Assembly (NCBI GenBank): GCA_963724535.1
Contig: CAVRVD010000016.1
Coordinates: 350,377 to 414,376, forward strand
From: JADJPO01 sp963724535
Lineage (GTDB): Bacteria > Actinomycetota > Actinomycetes > Actinomycetales > Kineosporiaceae
DNA: 64,000 nucleotides
Direction: 5' to 3'
Made by a program: the position numbers and the translations under genes. The first letter of the stretch is position 1. Each line of letters begins with the position of its first letter. Below the pieces are notes generated by a model, which was given only the letters and a program-made list of their open reading frames with translations, did no database searches and was not told the origin of the DNA. This document shows positions 42,587 to 51,134 of the stretch, piece by piece.

Positions 42587-44065
42587 ATGCGACCTCGACG
42601 CCGACCCACCGGCCACACCCCCCGGGGCAGGGCGCTCGTCACCCTGCTGGCCGCGGCCCTCCTGCCGGGGGTGACCCTCGGACTGGCGGGGCCGGCCGGC
42701 CCCGCTGCCGCCAAGCCGTCCGACCCGGTCGACGGCAGCACCAGTGGCGCGGACCCCTACTTCCCGGCGGCCGGCAACGGCGGCTACGACGTGCGGCACT
42801 ACGGCATCGACATCCGGTACGACCCCGGCACCCGGGCGTTCGACGCGACGGCGACAATCCAACTGCGGACGACGATGGCGCTGCGCTCGTTCAGCCTGGA
42901 CCTGCGCACGCTCACCGCCCGCTCGGTGCGGCTGGACGGCGCAGCCGCCGCCTTCCACCAGGCCGATGGCGAGCTGGTGATCACCCCGAAACGGCCGCTC
43001 GCCGCGGGCCGGACAGCCCGGGTCCAGATCGCCTACGGCGGGAAGGCCGGGACCCCGACCGACATCGAGGACGTGCCGTACGGCTGGTACGCGTTCGACG
43101 ACGGCGCGATGGTGGTCAGCGAGCCCGAGGGTGCCTCGACCTGGTTCCCGGCCAACGACATCCCCTCCGACAAGGCGACGTTCGACGTCTCGGTCACGGT
43201 GCCGGGCAACGGGCCCGACGACCCGCAGGCCACGGTGGCCGTCGGCAACGGGTTGCCGGTCGGCCCGCCGAAGACCCGCAACGGCTGGACGACGTGGTCA
43301 TGGTCGGCGCACGAGCCGATATCCACGTACCTGGTCACCGCGGGGGTCGGCAACTTCGAGCTGACCCGCGACCGCGGACCGCGCAACCTTCCGATCATCA
43401 ACGCCGTCGACCGGGACCTGACAGCGGCCAACCTGGCCACCACCCAGGCCAGCCTGGCGCTGCAACCCGAGATGATCTCCTTCTTCGAGGGCGTCTACGG
43501 CCGGTACCCGTTCCGGTCCTTCGGCGCGATCGTCGACGACGACAGCGTCGGCTATGCCCTAGAGACCCAGACCCGCCCGGTCTACTCGCGGGTCGCCCGG
43601 GAGGGGACGGTCGCGCACGAGCTGGCCCACCAGTGGGTGGGCAACAGTGTCAGCCCGGCCCAGTGGCGCCACATCTGGCTGAACGAGGGCTTCGCCTCCT
43701 ATTCGCAGTGGCTGTGGGCCGAGCACCGGGGGCAGGCCACCGCCCAGGAGGCGTTCGAGGAGGTGATGGCGATCCCGGACACCGACGAGTTCTGGACGAC
43801 CGTGATCGCCGACCCGGGACCGCTCGGCCTGTTCGTCGACCCGGTCTACGACCGCGGGGCCGCCACCCTGCACGCGTTGCGCCTGACCATCGGCGACCGG
43901 GCGTTCTTCACCCTGCTTCGCCGCTGGACCACGCAGAATGCCGGTGGCGTGGTCACCACCGCTGACTTCGTCGATCTGGCCGAACAGGTCAGCGGGCGCT
44001 CGCTCGACGCGTTCTTCGACGCCTGGCTGTATGCACCGGTCAAGCCGGCGGCGCCTGGGGCCTGA
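42587..44065 (+). CDS. Exported M1 family metallopeptidase
   Basis: 492 residues from ATG 42587, preceded by AAGGAGG. A signal peptide (ALVTLLAAALLPGVTLGLAG) indicates export. The N-terminal beta domain (YDVRHYGIDIRYDPGTRAFD) precedes the thermolysin-like domain with the zinc site HELAHQWVGN (H344, H348) and, 18 residues on, NEGFASY (Glu ligand). M1 enzymes remove N-terminal residues; this short exported form lacks the long C-terminal domain and resembles secreted actinobacterial members of about 490 residues. Its last 55 codons (from about 43893) are duplicated at 29515-29684. Confidence 0.92.
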   Translation: MRPRRRPTGHTPRGRALVTLLAAALLPGVTLGLAGPAGPAAAKPSDPVDGSTSGADPYFPAAGNGGYDVRHYGIDIRYDPGTRAFDATATIQLRTTMALRSFSLDLRTLTARSVRLDGAAAAFHQADGELVITPKRPLAAGRTARVQIAYGGKAGTPTDIEDVPYGWYAFDDGAMVVSEPEGASTWFPANDIPSDKATFDVSVTVPGNGPDDPQATVAVGNGLPVGPPKTRNGWTTWSWSAHEPISTYLVTAGVGNFELTRDRGPRNLPIINAVDRDLTAANLATTQASLALQPEMISFFEGVYGRYPFRSFGAIVDDDSVGYALETQTRPVYSRVAREGTVAHELAHQWVGNSVSPAQWRHIWLNEGFASYSQWLWAEHRGQATAQEAFEEVMAIPDTDEFWTTVIADPGPLGLFVDPVYDRGAATLHALRLTIGDRAFFTLLRRWTTQNAGGVVTTADFVDLAEQVSGRSLDAFFDAWLYAPVKPAAPGA

Positions 44066-44745
44066 CCCGCGCGCCGTCGCGGTCAGCGGGTCAGCCAGGC
44101 GGTAGCGTCGACGTCGGGCAGGTCGTCGAAGCCGGCCTTGGCGTCCGTGGTGAGCAGGGTGCGTCCGGTGGCACGGGCCGAGGCGGCGATGATCAGGTCG
44201 TGGGCCCCGCGTGGGCGTCCGGTCCGGCGGGTGTGGGCCAGCAGCTCGGCATGGTGGCGCGCCACCTCGGTGGTGTAGTCGATCACGGGGACGGCGGTGA
44301 GCAGGTCGTCGAGGAAGGCCGCGTGGCCGGCGCGCCGGGCGGGGTCGTCGTCCAGTTCCACGCCGGTCAGGTACTCGGCCACGGCCACGGCGGGCAACGC
44401 GACGTCGTCCTGCTCACCCATGCCACCTCGGTCCAGGTCGAGGTGGCCGCGGACCGCGGCGACGACGACGCCGGTGTCGAGGATCAGCCGCGCCACGGAT
44501 CCTCGTCGAGTCCAGGCTCGCTCTGTCCCGGCCGTCTCGACCGCCGTCGCGAAGGCGTCGTCGACGCCGAGTCGGCCCCGCCAGGTGGCCAGGACGTCGA
44601 GGACGGCTCGTCCGTTGGCCCGCGGGGCGGGGACCAGCATGGCGACGCGGTGTCCACCACGGGTGATGACGATGGTCTCACCGTTCTCAGCGCCGTCCAG
44701 GGCCGCCGAGAAGCTGCGGGCCACCTCGGATGCGGACATCTCCCT
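43893..44745. repeat. Repeated module copy 2 (peptidase tail and TA genes)
   Basis: Matches 29515-30365 in the same orientation. Here the peptidase part belongs to a complete gene, so this is probably the source copy. The right end of the similarity falls just before the antitoxin start, and the GyrI-like gene is absent. Confidence 0.85.
44083..44739 (-). CDS. Fused Phd antitoxin-VapC toxin protein, copy 2
   Basis: 218 residues. The antitoxin part (MSASEVARSFSAALDGAENG) runs straight into the toxin (GSVARLILDTGVVVAAVRGH) because one extra base near 44530 (CTGTCCCGG against CTGGTCGG in the other copies) merges the two overlapping frames. The toxin keeps all four acidic residues; the antitoxin has lost its own C terminus (GLDEDPWRG), which normally blocks the toxin. 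ATG 44739 is the second Met of the other copies; the first Met and the leaderless promoter are changed here. A toxin tethered to its antitoxin could be self-inhibited or simply dead. Confidence 0.8.
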   Translation of the reverse strand: MSASEVARSFSAALDGAENGETIVITRGGHRVAMLVPAPRANGRAVLDVLATWRGRLGVDDAFATAVETAGTERAWTRRGSVARLILDTGVVVAAVRGHLDLDRGGMGEQDDVALPAVAVAEYLTGVELDDDPARRAGHAAFLDDLLTAVPVIDYTTEVARHHAELLAHTRRTGRPRGAHDLIIAASARATGRTLLTTDAKAGFDDLPDVDATAWLTR

Positions 44746-44839
44746 TCATGGCATTCATGCATCTGATTCAGAGGTCCGCAGTGCCGTGGGCACGTCCAGG
44801 GTGCCCGGCGAGAATTGGCGCGGGCCGAGGCGGCGATGA

Positions 44840-45361
44840 TCACTCGACTGACCCGGCGAGCGTGGCCACCCGGGCGCGCACGATCTCCAGGAACTGGGTC
44901 ACGTCCTCGATCTGGTCGTCCTCGACCGGGCACGGTGGTTGGTCGAGCGCCGTGCTCAGGATCTGCACGGCGCGTGCAGAGTCGATGTCCTCGAACAGCG
45001 CTTCCGGGTTGCTGGCCATCTGCGCGGCGGTGCGATCCCGCAGGCCGCGGCCCTTGCGACCCTCGGCGACCCAGCAGTCCTTCACCCCTCCGCCGAGCTG
45101 ATGGTCGATCAGCACGCTCAGCGTGTGCTCCCGGTGGTGATAGTCGTACTGCAGGGCCACCGCACGCACCATCTCCGAGGCGAGGCCGGCGACCAGGTCG
45201 GACAGGCCCAGCTGGGGATCGAGCACCACCTCGAGGTCATCGACGTGCTCCCGGCCGGCCACTACGGTCAGGCCCCCGGCTCCCGCCGCCTCACCCGGCG
45301 CTACGCGCCGAGTGGCCCGCCGGTGTGGTGCCGTCCGGCGTCCCTTGGCTCCCTTGGGCAT
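44840..45361 (-). CDS. Unknown protein E, short copy with in-frame deletion
   Basis: 173 residues from ATG 45361 (MPKGAKGRRTAPHRRATRR). Compared with the copy at 34160-35024, about 117 residues are missing in frame: MVRAVA is joined to LQYDYHHREHT at a shared GTSGCC microhomology. The remainder, with LIDHQLGGGVKDCWVAEG and the acidic C terminus, is well conserved and intact. I do not recognise the family. The basic N terminus followed by acidic helices gives no clear function. It is a separate repeat family from the TA module but sits next to copy 2 of it. Confidence 0.65.
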   Translation of the reverse strand: MPKGAKGRRTAPHRRATRRVAPGEAAGAGGLTVVAGREHVDDLEVVLDPQLGLSDLVAGLASEMVRAVALQYDYHHREHTLSVLIDHQLGGGVKDCWVAEGRKGRGLRDRTAAQMASNPEALFEDIDSARAVQILSTALDQPPCPVEDDQIEDVTQFLEIVRARVATLAGSVE

Positions 45362-45460
45362 TCGGGCATCCTGCCAGCGGGTCGGTCCTTGGGTGAACCT
45401 CGAGGTCAGGGTTCGCCGAGCGCTCGGCGTGTGCCCTCCTTGGGACCTCGTATGGGCTCG

Positions 45461-46738
45461 TCACGGTCCGAGGAGTGCGAGGGGGACGACGGCCACTCCG
45501 TCTGCGCGCCGGTAGGCGTGTCGGCCGGTCGTGACGATCAGCATGTCGGTGAGGTCATCGCCGAGCTCGCGGTTGAGCCAGAGCAGGTGGCGCACGTCGT
45601 GGTCGTCGACCAGGGCGGAGAGCTTGGCCTCGACGGCTATCCGTCGACGGCCTCGGCCGTGGACGACGAAGTCGATCTCGTGGTCGCCATTTCGTCGGCG
45701 GAGATGCCCCACGTTCGCTTCGGCGCGTTGGGCGAACACCCGGACGGTCAGCGCGACCAGGGACTCGAACAGGGCGCCGAGGAACACTCCGTCACGGGGA
45801 ATGGTGGGCTCGGGGTGCTTGCCCGCCAACAGGTCGTCCTCGTCCAGGGTGAGCAGTGCGCACGCGAGGGCGGGGTCGGCGAGGTGGTGTTTGGCGGTGG
45901 AACCCAACCGGCCCAGGTGGTTGATGCCAGGTAGCCACGGTTCGAGGGGGTCGGAGATCCAGGTGCGCTCCAGGGCGTCAGTCCATGGCTTGGTCGTGGA
46001 CCTGGCAGGCTTGTCGCCCTGGCCGGGGGTCGCCGCGTCCCGAAGGCTCTCCCATGAAGCGGTCGTGGCGGTCGCGGCCGCGAGTGCGCGGAGCCAAGCG
46101 CGCATCTGTGTGGGGTTTCGCACGCCGAGGCCAGCCTCCGGAACGTCCCGGTCGACGATCAGCTGGACGTAGCCCGCCAAGGCCAGCCGCGCGGCCCGGT
46201 CCGACATCTGTTGGGTCCCTGGGAACCCGCCGCGCACGATCGCGTGAGCATAGTCCGCCAGGCCGAAGGTGGTCTCGCCCGAGATGCTCTCGGATCGCGC
46301 TTCCAGGAGAGCGGACAAGGACACGGCTGGAGTCACCAGCCCCCGTTCGGGAAGAGTCATCGGCCTCATGCGCAGGTTCACGATTCGGCCGGCCCCGGAG
46401 TGGGTCGACTGATGGCGAGGCGTCACCGATCCGGTGAGCAGGAACCGGCCTGGTGTGGCGTCCTCGTCGACGGCGCGCCGTACGAGGTCCCAGGATGGCT
46501 GCCACCGCTGATGCTCGTCGACCAGGATCGGCGGCTGGCCCGTCGTGAGTCGGACGGTGTCGGCTCCGACGAGTTCCAGGGTCTGGGGATCGTCGAGGCG
46601 GTACACGGTGCGGGCGTGCTGCATGGCCGTCGCGGTCTTACCGACGCCTTTGGGACCGTCGATCGCGATGGCGGGCAACTCAGGGAGGAGAGTGGCGAGC
46701 TCATCGTCGACGACGCGACGGCGGTAGGTCTCCTTCAC
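45461..46738 (-). CDS. AAA-type ATPase with DUF4143-like C terminus
   Basis: 425 residues from GTG 46738. LPAIAIDGPKGVGKTATAMQ is the Walker A loop, PPILVDEHQRWQPSWDLVRR the Walker B with adjacent arginines, RFLLTGSV sensor 1. The C-terminal part (ADPALACALL, FLGALFESLVALTVRVFAQR, HEIDFVVHGRGRRRIAVEAK) is the DUF4143 nuclease-like fold with an E-x-K motif. Members are common, laterally moving genes of unknown role. No Shine-Dalgarno is visible; TAGCGT seven bases before the GTG suggests a leaderless mRNA, with the -10 lying in the iteron array. Confidence 0.86.
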   Translation of the reverse strand: MKETYRRRVVDDELATLLPELPAIAIDGPKGVGKTATAMQHARTVYRLDDPQTLELVGADTVRLTTGQPPILVDEHQRWQPSWDLVRRAVDEDATPGRFLLTGSVTPRHQSTHSGAGRIVNLRMRPMTLPERGLVTPAVSLSALLEARSESISGETTFGLADYAHAIVRGGFPGTQQMSDRAARLALAGYVQLIVDRDVPEAGLGVRNPTQMRAWLRALAAATATTASWESLRDAATPGQGDKPARSTTKPWTDALERTWISDPLEPWLPGINHLGRLGSTAKHHLADPALACALLTLDEDDLLAGKHPEPTIPRDGVFLGALFESLVALTVRVFAQRAEANVGHLRRRNGDHEIDFVVHGRGRRRIAVEAKLSALVDDHDVRHLLWLNRELGDDLTDMLIVTTGRHAYRRADGVAVVPLALLGP

Positions 46739-46740
46739 CC

Positions 46741-46806
46741 TGAATACGCTACATCCAGCAGGCTGGTAACACTACATCTAGCACATCAATAACACTCTAT
46801 CTGGCA
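46741..46806 (-). promoter_or_regulatory. Three 23-bp direct repeats (iterons) upstream of the ATPase gene
   Basis: The plus strand reads three times CACTACATCTAGCA-like units (46747-46760, 46770-46783, 46793-46806) at a 23-base period; on the gene strand each is TGCYRGATRTAGYGT. Each unit holds a -10-like TAGnGT. The region is A/T-rich compared with both neighbours. Two helical turns between units suggest cooperative binding of one protein on one DNA face. Confidence 0.75.
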
Positions 46807-46904
46807 GGTATCGAACGCTGCGCTGAGCATGACCGATGGACGTCCGAGCGATTGCCGACGACCTCACCGCGCGCGCCGCGCGAGGCGCAAGGCACCGCTG
46901 CCCT

Positions 46905-47233
46905 TCAGCGCCGGAGGTTCCGTGCCCCGATGAGGACCGCGGCCGTCAGGGACCCGATGAGCAGGCCCTGGCCGACGGCCCAGAGCGCCGGCGGACCTGG
47001 TCGGATCATGCCCATCACCGCCCCGGCGTCCTTGGCCGACATCACCGACCCCGGGTCGCGAAGGACATCGCCGACCCGACGCTCAGCGAGCTGCCGACGC
47101 TGAAGGCCGAGAACGCCGACGCGATCGACCCGATCGACCCGACGGAGCCGACCGAACCGATCGACAGGGCCGATCCGCGGCTGGCGATGGACAGGAAGGA
47201 GTCCTCGGAGGCGAGGGACCACGTGGAGGGCAT
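46905..47233 (-). pseudogene. Ser/Gly-repeat small membrane protein, frameshifted
   Basis: Reading starts at ATG 47233 (MPSTWSLASEDSFLSIASRG) and has an alternating pattern SIGSVGSVGSIGSIASAFS of two-residue period, as in small actinobacterial proteins with SxGS repeats. The frame ends at 47042. In the next frame the expected sequel (GSVMSAKDAGAVMGMIR, then a membrane segment WAVGQGLLIGSLTAAVLIG and RNLRR) runs to 46905. One missing G in a CCCGGGG run at about 47047 explains the break. The combined protein would be about 109 residues. Function is unknown. Confidence 0.6.
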
Positions 47234-47307
47234 GTCGCCAGCATGGTGACTCCCGCGTCGACCCGCCAGACGTCGATCGGCCGTCGACGGTGGACGGCGA
47301 TCCGCCC

Positions 47308-47718
47308 TCAGCGGGTCAGCAGGCGGTACTCGACGTCGGGGAGGTCGTCGAAACCGGCCTTGGCGTCCGTGGTGAGAAGGACGCGTCCGGTGGCGCGGGC
47401 CGAGGCGGCGATGATCAGATCATGAGCCCCGCGTGGGCGTCCGGTCCGGCGCGTGTGGGCCAGCAGCTCGGCATGGTGGCGCGCCACCTCGGTGGTGTAG
47501 TCGATCACGGGGACGGCGCCCAGCAGGTCGTCGAGGAAGGCCGCGTGGCCGGCGCGCCGGGCGGGGTCGTCGTCCAGCTCCACTCCGGTCAGGTACTCGG
47601 CCACGGCCACGGCGGGCAACGCGACGTCGTCCTGCTCACCCATGCCACCTCGGTCCAGGTCGAGGTGGCCGCGGACCGCGGCGACGACGACGCCGGTGTC
47701 GAGGATCAGCCGCGCCAC
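47308..47718 (-). CDS. PIN-domain ribonuclease toxin (VapC family), copy 3
   Basis: 136 residues, only a few differences from copy 1 (RVLLTTDAKAGFDDL in place of RTLLTTDAKAGFEDL). All acidic PIN residues are kept: LILDTG, VAVAEYL, AHDLII, TTDAKAGF. It overlaps the antitoxin gene by 13 bases and is translated from it. Because both copies 1 and 3 are intact and nearly identical, gene conversion between them or recent duplication is likely. RNA target not predictable. Confidence 0.9.
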   Translation of the reverse strand: MARLILDTGVVVAAVRGHLDLDRGGMGEQDDVALPAVAVAEYLTGVELDDDPARRAGHAAFLDDLLGAVPVIDYTTEVARHHAELLAHTRRTGRPRGAHDLIIAASARATGRVLLTTDAKAGFDDLPDVEYRLLTR

Positions 47719-47969
47719 GGATCCTCATCGAGGCCAGGCTCGCTCTGGTCGGCCGTGGCGACTGCTGTCGCGAAGGCGTCATCAAGGGCGAGTCGGCCCC
47801 GCCAGGTGGCCAGGACGTCGAGGACGGCTCGTCCGTTGGCCCGCGGGGCGGGGACCAGCATGGCGACGCGATGTCCACCGCGGGTGATGACGATGCTCTC
47901 ACCGTTCTCAGCGCCGTCCAGGGCCGCCGAGAAGCTGCGGGCCACCTCGGATGCGGACATCTCCTTCAT
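47706..47969 (-). CDS. Phd/YefM-type antitoxin, copy 3
   Basis: 87 residues (MKEMSASEVARSFSAALDGA), differing from copy 1 at a few positions such as ESIVITRGG. The start region is the same as in copy 1, including TAGTCT (47976-47981) six bases before ATG 47969, so a leaderless transcript is expected. It overlaps VapC copy 3. The upstream GyrI-like gene on the same strand ends 71 bases away, so some read-through from it is possible. Confidence 0.88.
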   Translation of the reverse strand: MKEMSASEVARSFSAALDGAENGESIVITRGGHRVAMLVPAPRANGRAVLDVLATWRGRLALDDAFATAVATADQSEPGLDEDPWRG

Positions 47970-48040
47970 GGATTCAGACTACCTGATTCAGAAGTCCCTA
48001 CTCAGTACCGGAACAGATCCGAGAGTACTGATCTCCGTGG

Positions 48041-48673
48041 CTACGAGCGTGAGGTGACCGGTTGGCGCAGGATCGTGCGCAGCTTCGCCGGCTCGGTGCG
48101 GCGGGGGTCGGACAGGTAGATCTCGTGGTGCCGGCCGTTGAAGGTCAGGCCGTGCTCGGGCAGGTACTCGTCGTGAAGCCGGGCCAGGACCGGTGCCTCG
48201 GAGTCGAAGGAGCCGATGTGCAGGATCTGCACGCTGCTGCCTTCGGTGTACGGCGCGAAGCGCACGCGATCCAGCGCCGCGAGCTCCTTCTTCTGCGCCG
48301 CGCCCATCGCCGTCTCGACGATCTCGGGGGTGATCCAGGCGGGTTGGGTGATCATCATGGTCCAGTCCCAGGCGCTCTTGTCCCGGGCGACGAAGGCGTG
48401 GGGGTCCTCGGCGCTCCACAGCCCTTCCAGTGGCCCGACGGTGTGCACCCGCCCGAGCTCGCTCTTCGCGGTCGCGCGGACGGCGTAGGACAGGGAGAAC
48501 AGCGCCTGGACGGCCTCGGCATAGGCGGGGGAGACGTTCGGGTCACCGTGCCCGTCGACCATCAGGAACGACAGTTCGGGAACCTCGACGACGTGGAAGC
48601 CGCCCACCTTGGGGGCGTACAGCGTGGCGTAGTCCTTCTTGATGTCGTACGGCTTGGTGTCGTGGGCGTCCAT
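48041..48673 (-). CDS. GyrI-like domain protein, copy 3
   Basis: 210 residues from ATG 48673 (MDAHDTKPYDIKKDYATLYA). The complete GyrI-like fold is present: FHVVEVPELSFLMVDGHGDP, VHTVGPLEGLWSAEDPHAFV, RFAPYTEGSSVQILHIGSFD, YLSDPRRTEPAKLRTILRQP. It is the most divergent of the copies, with changes such as KVGG for RAGG, and has the shortest leader. No DUF222-HNH gene is present upstream here; the homology to copy 1 ends near the start codon at about 48690. A GyrI-like protein may bind a small ligand, but no partner regulator domain is attached. Confidence 0.85.
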   Translation of the reverse strand: MDAHDTKPYDIKKDYATLYAPKVGGFHVVEVPELSFLMVDGHGDPNVSPAYAEAVQALFSLSYAVRATAKSELGRVHTVGPLEGLWSAEDPHAFVARDKSAWDWTMMITQPAWITPEIVETAMGAAQKKELAALDRVRFAPYTEGSSVQILHIGSFDSEAPVLARLHDEYLPEHGLTFNGRHHEIYLSDPRRTEPAKLRTILRQPVTSRS

Positions 48674-48936
48674 GTCGCCGGTTCTCCCATCTGACACGGG
48701 TGTGAGGGTCAAGTCTGGGCCATCACCGTCCCCCGGGGTGGCCCATGGTCCCGCGGCCTACTTGCCCAACACTGCGGCCCGCGACGCGGGGCAGAGATCG
48801 CCCCCTCGGCATCGACAACGCGGTCCCATCAGGGGAATCGTCGTGCGGAACGACACGAGACCGTCGGTCGCGGTTCCTGAGCGCCGCTGTGCCAGAGGCC
48901 ACCGCAGGTTCTCAGAGTTCGGATGGGTCGGCCATC

Positions 48937-49329
48937 ATGGGTTCGGTGACCAGTCGCTTCGCTGTCCTGTGTGTCGACTCCGTCGACCCAGAACCCTTGG
49001 CACGGTTCTGGTGCGACGTCCTCGGGTGGGGTGTCGTCGACCAGGACGAGACCGGGGTCTCGATCGGCCCGGCCGACGACGTGGGACCGCGTATTGACTT
49101 CTTCGCGGTGCCGGAGGTCAAGGTCGGCAAGAACCGACTTCACATCGATCTGCGCGCCGACGACTGCACCACTGCCGAGGAACTCGATCGGCTGCTCGCC
49201 CTCGGCGCCTGCCGCGTCGATGTTGGCCAGGGACCGGACGTGACCTGGGTGGTGCTCGCTGACCCCGAGGGCAACGAGTTCTGCCTCTTGTCCCAGACGA
49301 TCCAACAGTTCGCGGCCGAGGAGGGATGA
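48937..49329 (+). CDS. VOC (glyoxalase/bleomycin-resistance) family protein
   Basis: 130 residues from ATG 48937. RFAVLCVDSVDPEPLARFWC, DVLGWGVVDQDETGVSIGPA, and RLHIDLRADDCTTAEELDRL with WVVLADPEGNEFCLL form the two beta-alpha-beta-beta-beta units of the family; the final DPEGNEFC motif is typical. The His and Glu positions of the metal site are present (RLHIDL, NEFCL). Substrate unknown. Upstream in-frame sequence to 48745 is Arg-rich and lacks family similarity. The gene is flanked by repeat copy 3 and a broken DUF2332 gene. Confidence 0.88.
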   Translation: MGSVTSRFAVLCVDSVDPEPLARFWCDVLGWGVVDQDETGVSIGPADDVGPRIDFFAVPEVKVGKNRLHIDLRADDCTTAEELDRLLALGACRVDVGQGPDVTWVVLADPEGNEFCLLSQTIQQFAAEEG

Positions 49330-49666
49330 CTTCACTGACGGGCCGAACCTCGCAGCGTCACGTCGGCTCAGTCCTCAGCCGCCGCATCGGCCCGATCGCG
49401 CAGCGAGCCATCCCGGGATCTTGGTATTCCCTGTGGTCCGGGCCCGAATGGGTGGCGCCAGTTCGAGTTGCCGGCGCGGAAGAGCCCGTGCATGTATCAG
49501 TTGTGGATCCCTCGCGGACGCGCGGACCCCTTGGATGGACAGCGCGGGGGACGCGCACCTGCTCCGCCAGCTCTTGGCGAACGGGGCACCCGACACCACG
49601 AAGGGGGGTGACCGCGCGGGTCACTCGTGCCTTGTCTCGGTGTGCGCTGGGTGGCTGTCAGTCTGC
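49330..49666. other. Intergenic region without a supported gene
   Basis: Several short overlapping frames exist on both strands, none with a start site, ribosome site or recognisable family. I see no repeat or structured element. Confidence 0.4.
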
Positions 49667-50624
49667 TCAGGCGATCCAGGCTCCGTGCGAGTCGGTGGCG
49701 GCCAGGATCTCGTCGCCATTGCGGACGAGCACAAACGAGTCCCGTCCAGTCGTTGCCGGGATCGGCTGGACGGGCCCGATGATCCCGGCGCCTCGTTCGA
49801 CAGCCAGACCGCGCCCAGATCGCGGACGGCGGCGGCGAAACTCGCCCGGCGGCACGCATCGACGTAGGCGAGCACCGCCGAGTGGTACACCACGAGGGTG
49901 GCGTCCATCGGGGCGTCGTCCGCGACGAGCGCGAGGTCGTCAACGAGGTCGCCGCGATGAACGACGGGCTGGTGTCGGCGAGCGGTCTGGAGTGCCTGTC
50001 GCAGCCGGTCGTCCCGATCACCTTTCGCCGGCCACACCAGGCACGCAAGCCAGTGCGCGTCCTGGGCATCGGCCGGGTGGAGAGGGTGCAGATCGATCCA
50101 GCGCGCCAAGCAACCGTCGGGGTCCGGTCTGGCAGGGGGACCGGACCGATCGGAGTGCACCGCAGCGTCGGCGCCTCGGGGTCTGTGCCTGGAACGCGGT
50201 GGGCCCGCGTGGTCGTAGGAGTACACGTCCGGCAGGAGTGTCAGGCCCGCCGCGGCCCCGACCTCGATCAGCGCGAGCGGACTGCAGATCTGGGCGAGGG
50301 CCGGCAACAGGGTCGCGCAGCGAACTGCCTCGTTGGTCTGTGTGCGGTGCGACCGGATCACTGCGGCCGGCTCGGCCGGCGCTGGGAGACGAGGTCGCGC
50401 AGCGTCGTCAGGTTCGCTGGCGCTCCCAGCAGGCAGCGAGCCGAGGCGAACAGCAGGTTGGGCTGGCGCCGGGACGCCGTGAGCCCATCGAGGAACGCCA
50501 AGATCTGGGCGTCGCCCGCGACCTGTTCGGCGAGTACCGCGTAGGCGGGCGAGCGATCACCCACCTCGATCGCCCATCGACGGTAGTTCGTGGCGGCGGC
50601 CACCCGAGAGTCATGGCCGGCCAT
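49667..50624 (-). pseudogene. DUF2332 family gene with two one-base deletions
   Basis: From ATG 50624: NYRRWAIEVGDRSPAYAVLA, then LLGAPANLTTLRDLVSQRR, a break at about 50372, then VIRSHRTQTNEAVRCATLLP and PLALIEVGAAAGLTLLPDVY (the DUF2332 core with SAM-like glycine loop), then VYHSAVLAYVDACRRASFAA and LGAVWLSNEAPG. A second break at about 49790 leads to FVLVRNGDEILAATDSHGAW and the stop. Both breaks are the loss of one G in a short G run (CGGGCC to CGGCC, CCGGGG to CCGGG). The pieces join to a normal protein of about 318 residues. Confidence 0.8.
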
Positions 50625-50651
50625 CGCGCCGGACGGATCGGCGGCGTCCTG

Positions 50652-51134
50652 CATCCGCCGATCATGGTGCCCGGGCGGCCGCAGGTTTCCGGGTCCTGAT
50701 ACGTCCCTCCGGGGGATGCGATCGCCGGCGAGCGCTCCGGTGATCGCGGCCGCGAATGCCGGCGTTGCCCGTTCGTGAGGCCGAAGGCCGGGTCGACAAG
50801 ACGGGTCGACAAGTACGGGTCGTGGTCGCCACATCTGACGTCGCCGCGAGCTTCGGATCATCCATCTGCGGCTATGGGAGCCCTCGCACGGCGAACTCGT
50901 GGCGCGGCCACGCCATGCGCGCCAGCAATTGCGGCCCGGCACCCGCGCCTACCTGTCCGCAGGTCTGCCCGGTGCCGACTGGTGGGTCGCCGGCGAAGCC
51001 ACCGCCAAGGCGCAGGACGCCGAGGTGGAGTTGGAGCACGGGAGCGCTTCTACAACGATCACGACCTATGGAAGACCCTGGGTTGAGCCCTGGGCCAGCG
51101 CCGGCGCTCGGACGTGCGCTCAGCAGTCAAACAC
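50652..51134. other. Gap with an unidentified gene remnant
   Basis: On the plus strand about 50862-51086 reads like protein (LWEPSHGELVARPRHARQQL, AGLPGADWWVAGEATAKAQD) and ends, after a frame change, as FYNDHDLWKTLG plus a stop at 51086. There is no intact start. The family is not recognised. The rest of the gap is not coding. Confidence 0.45.
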
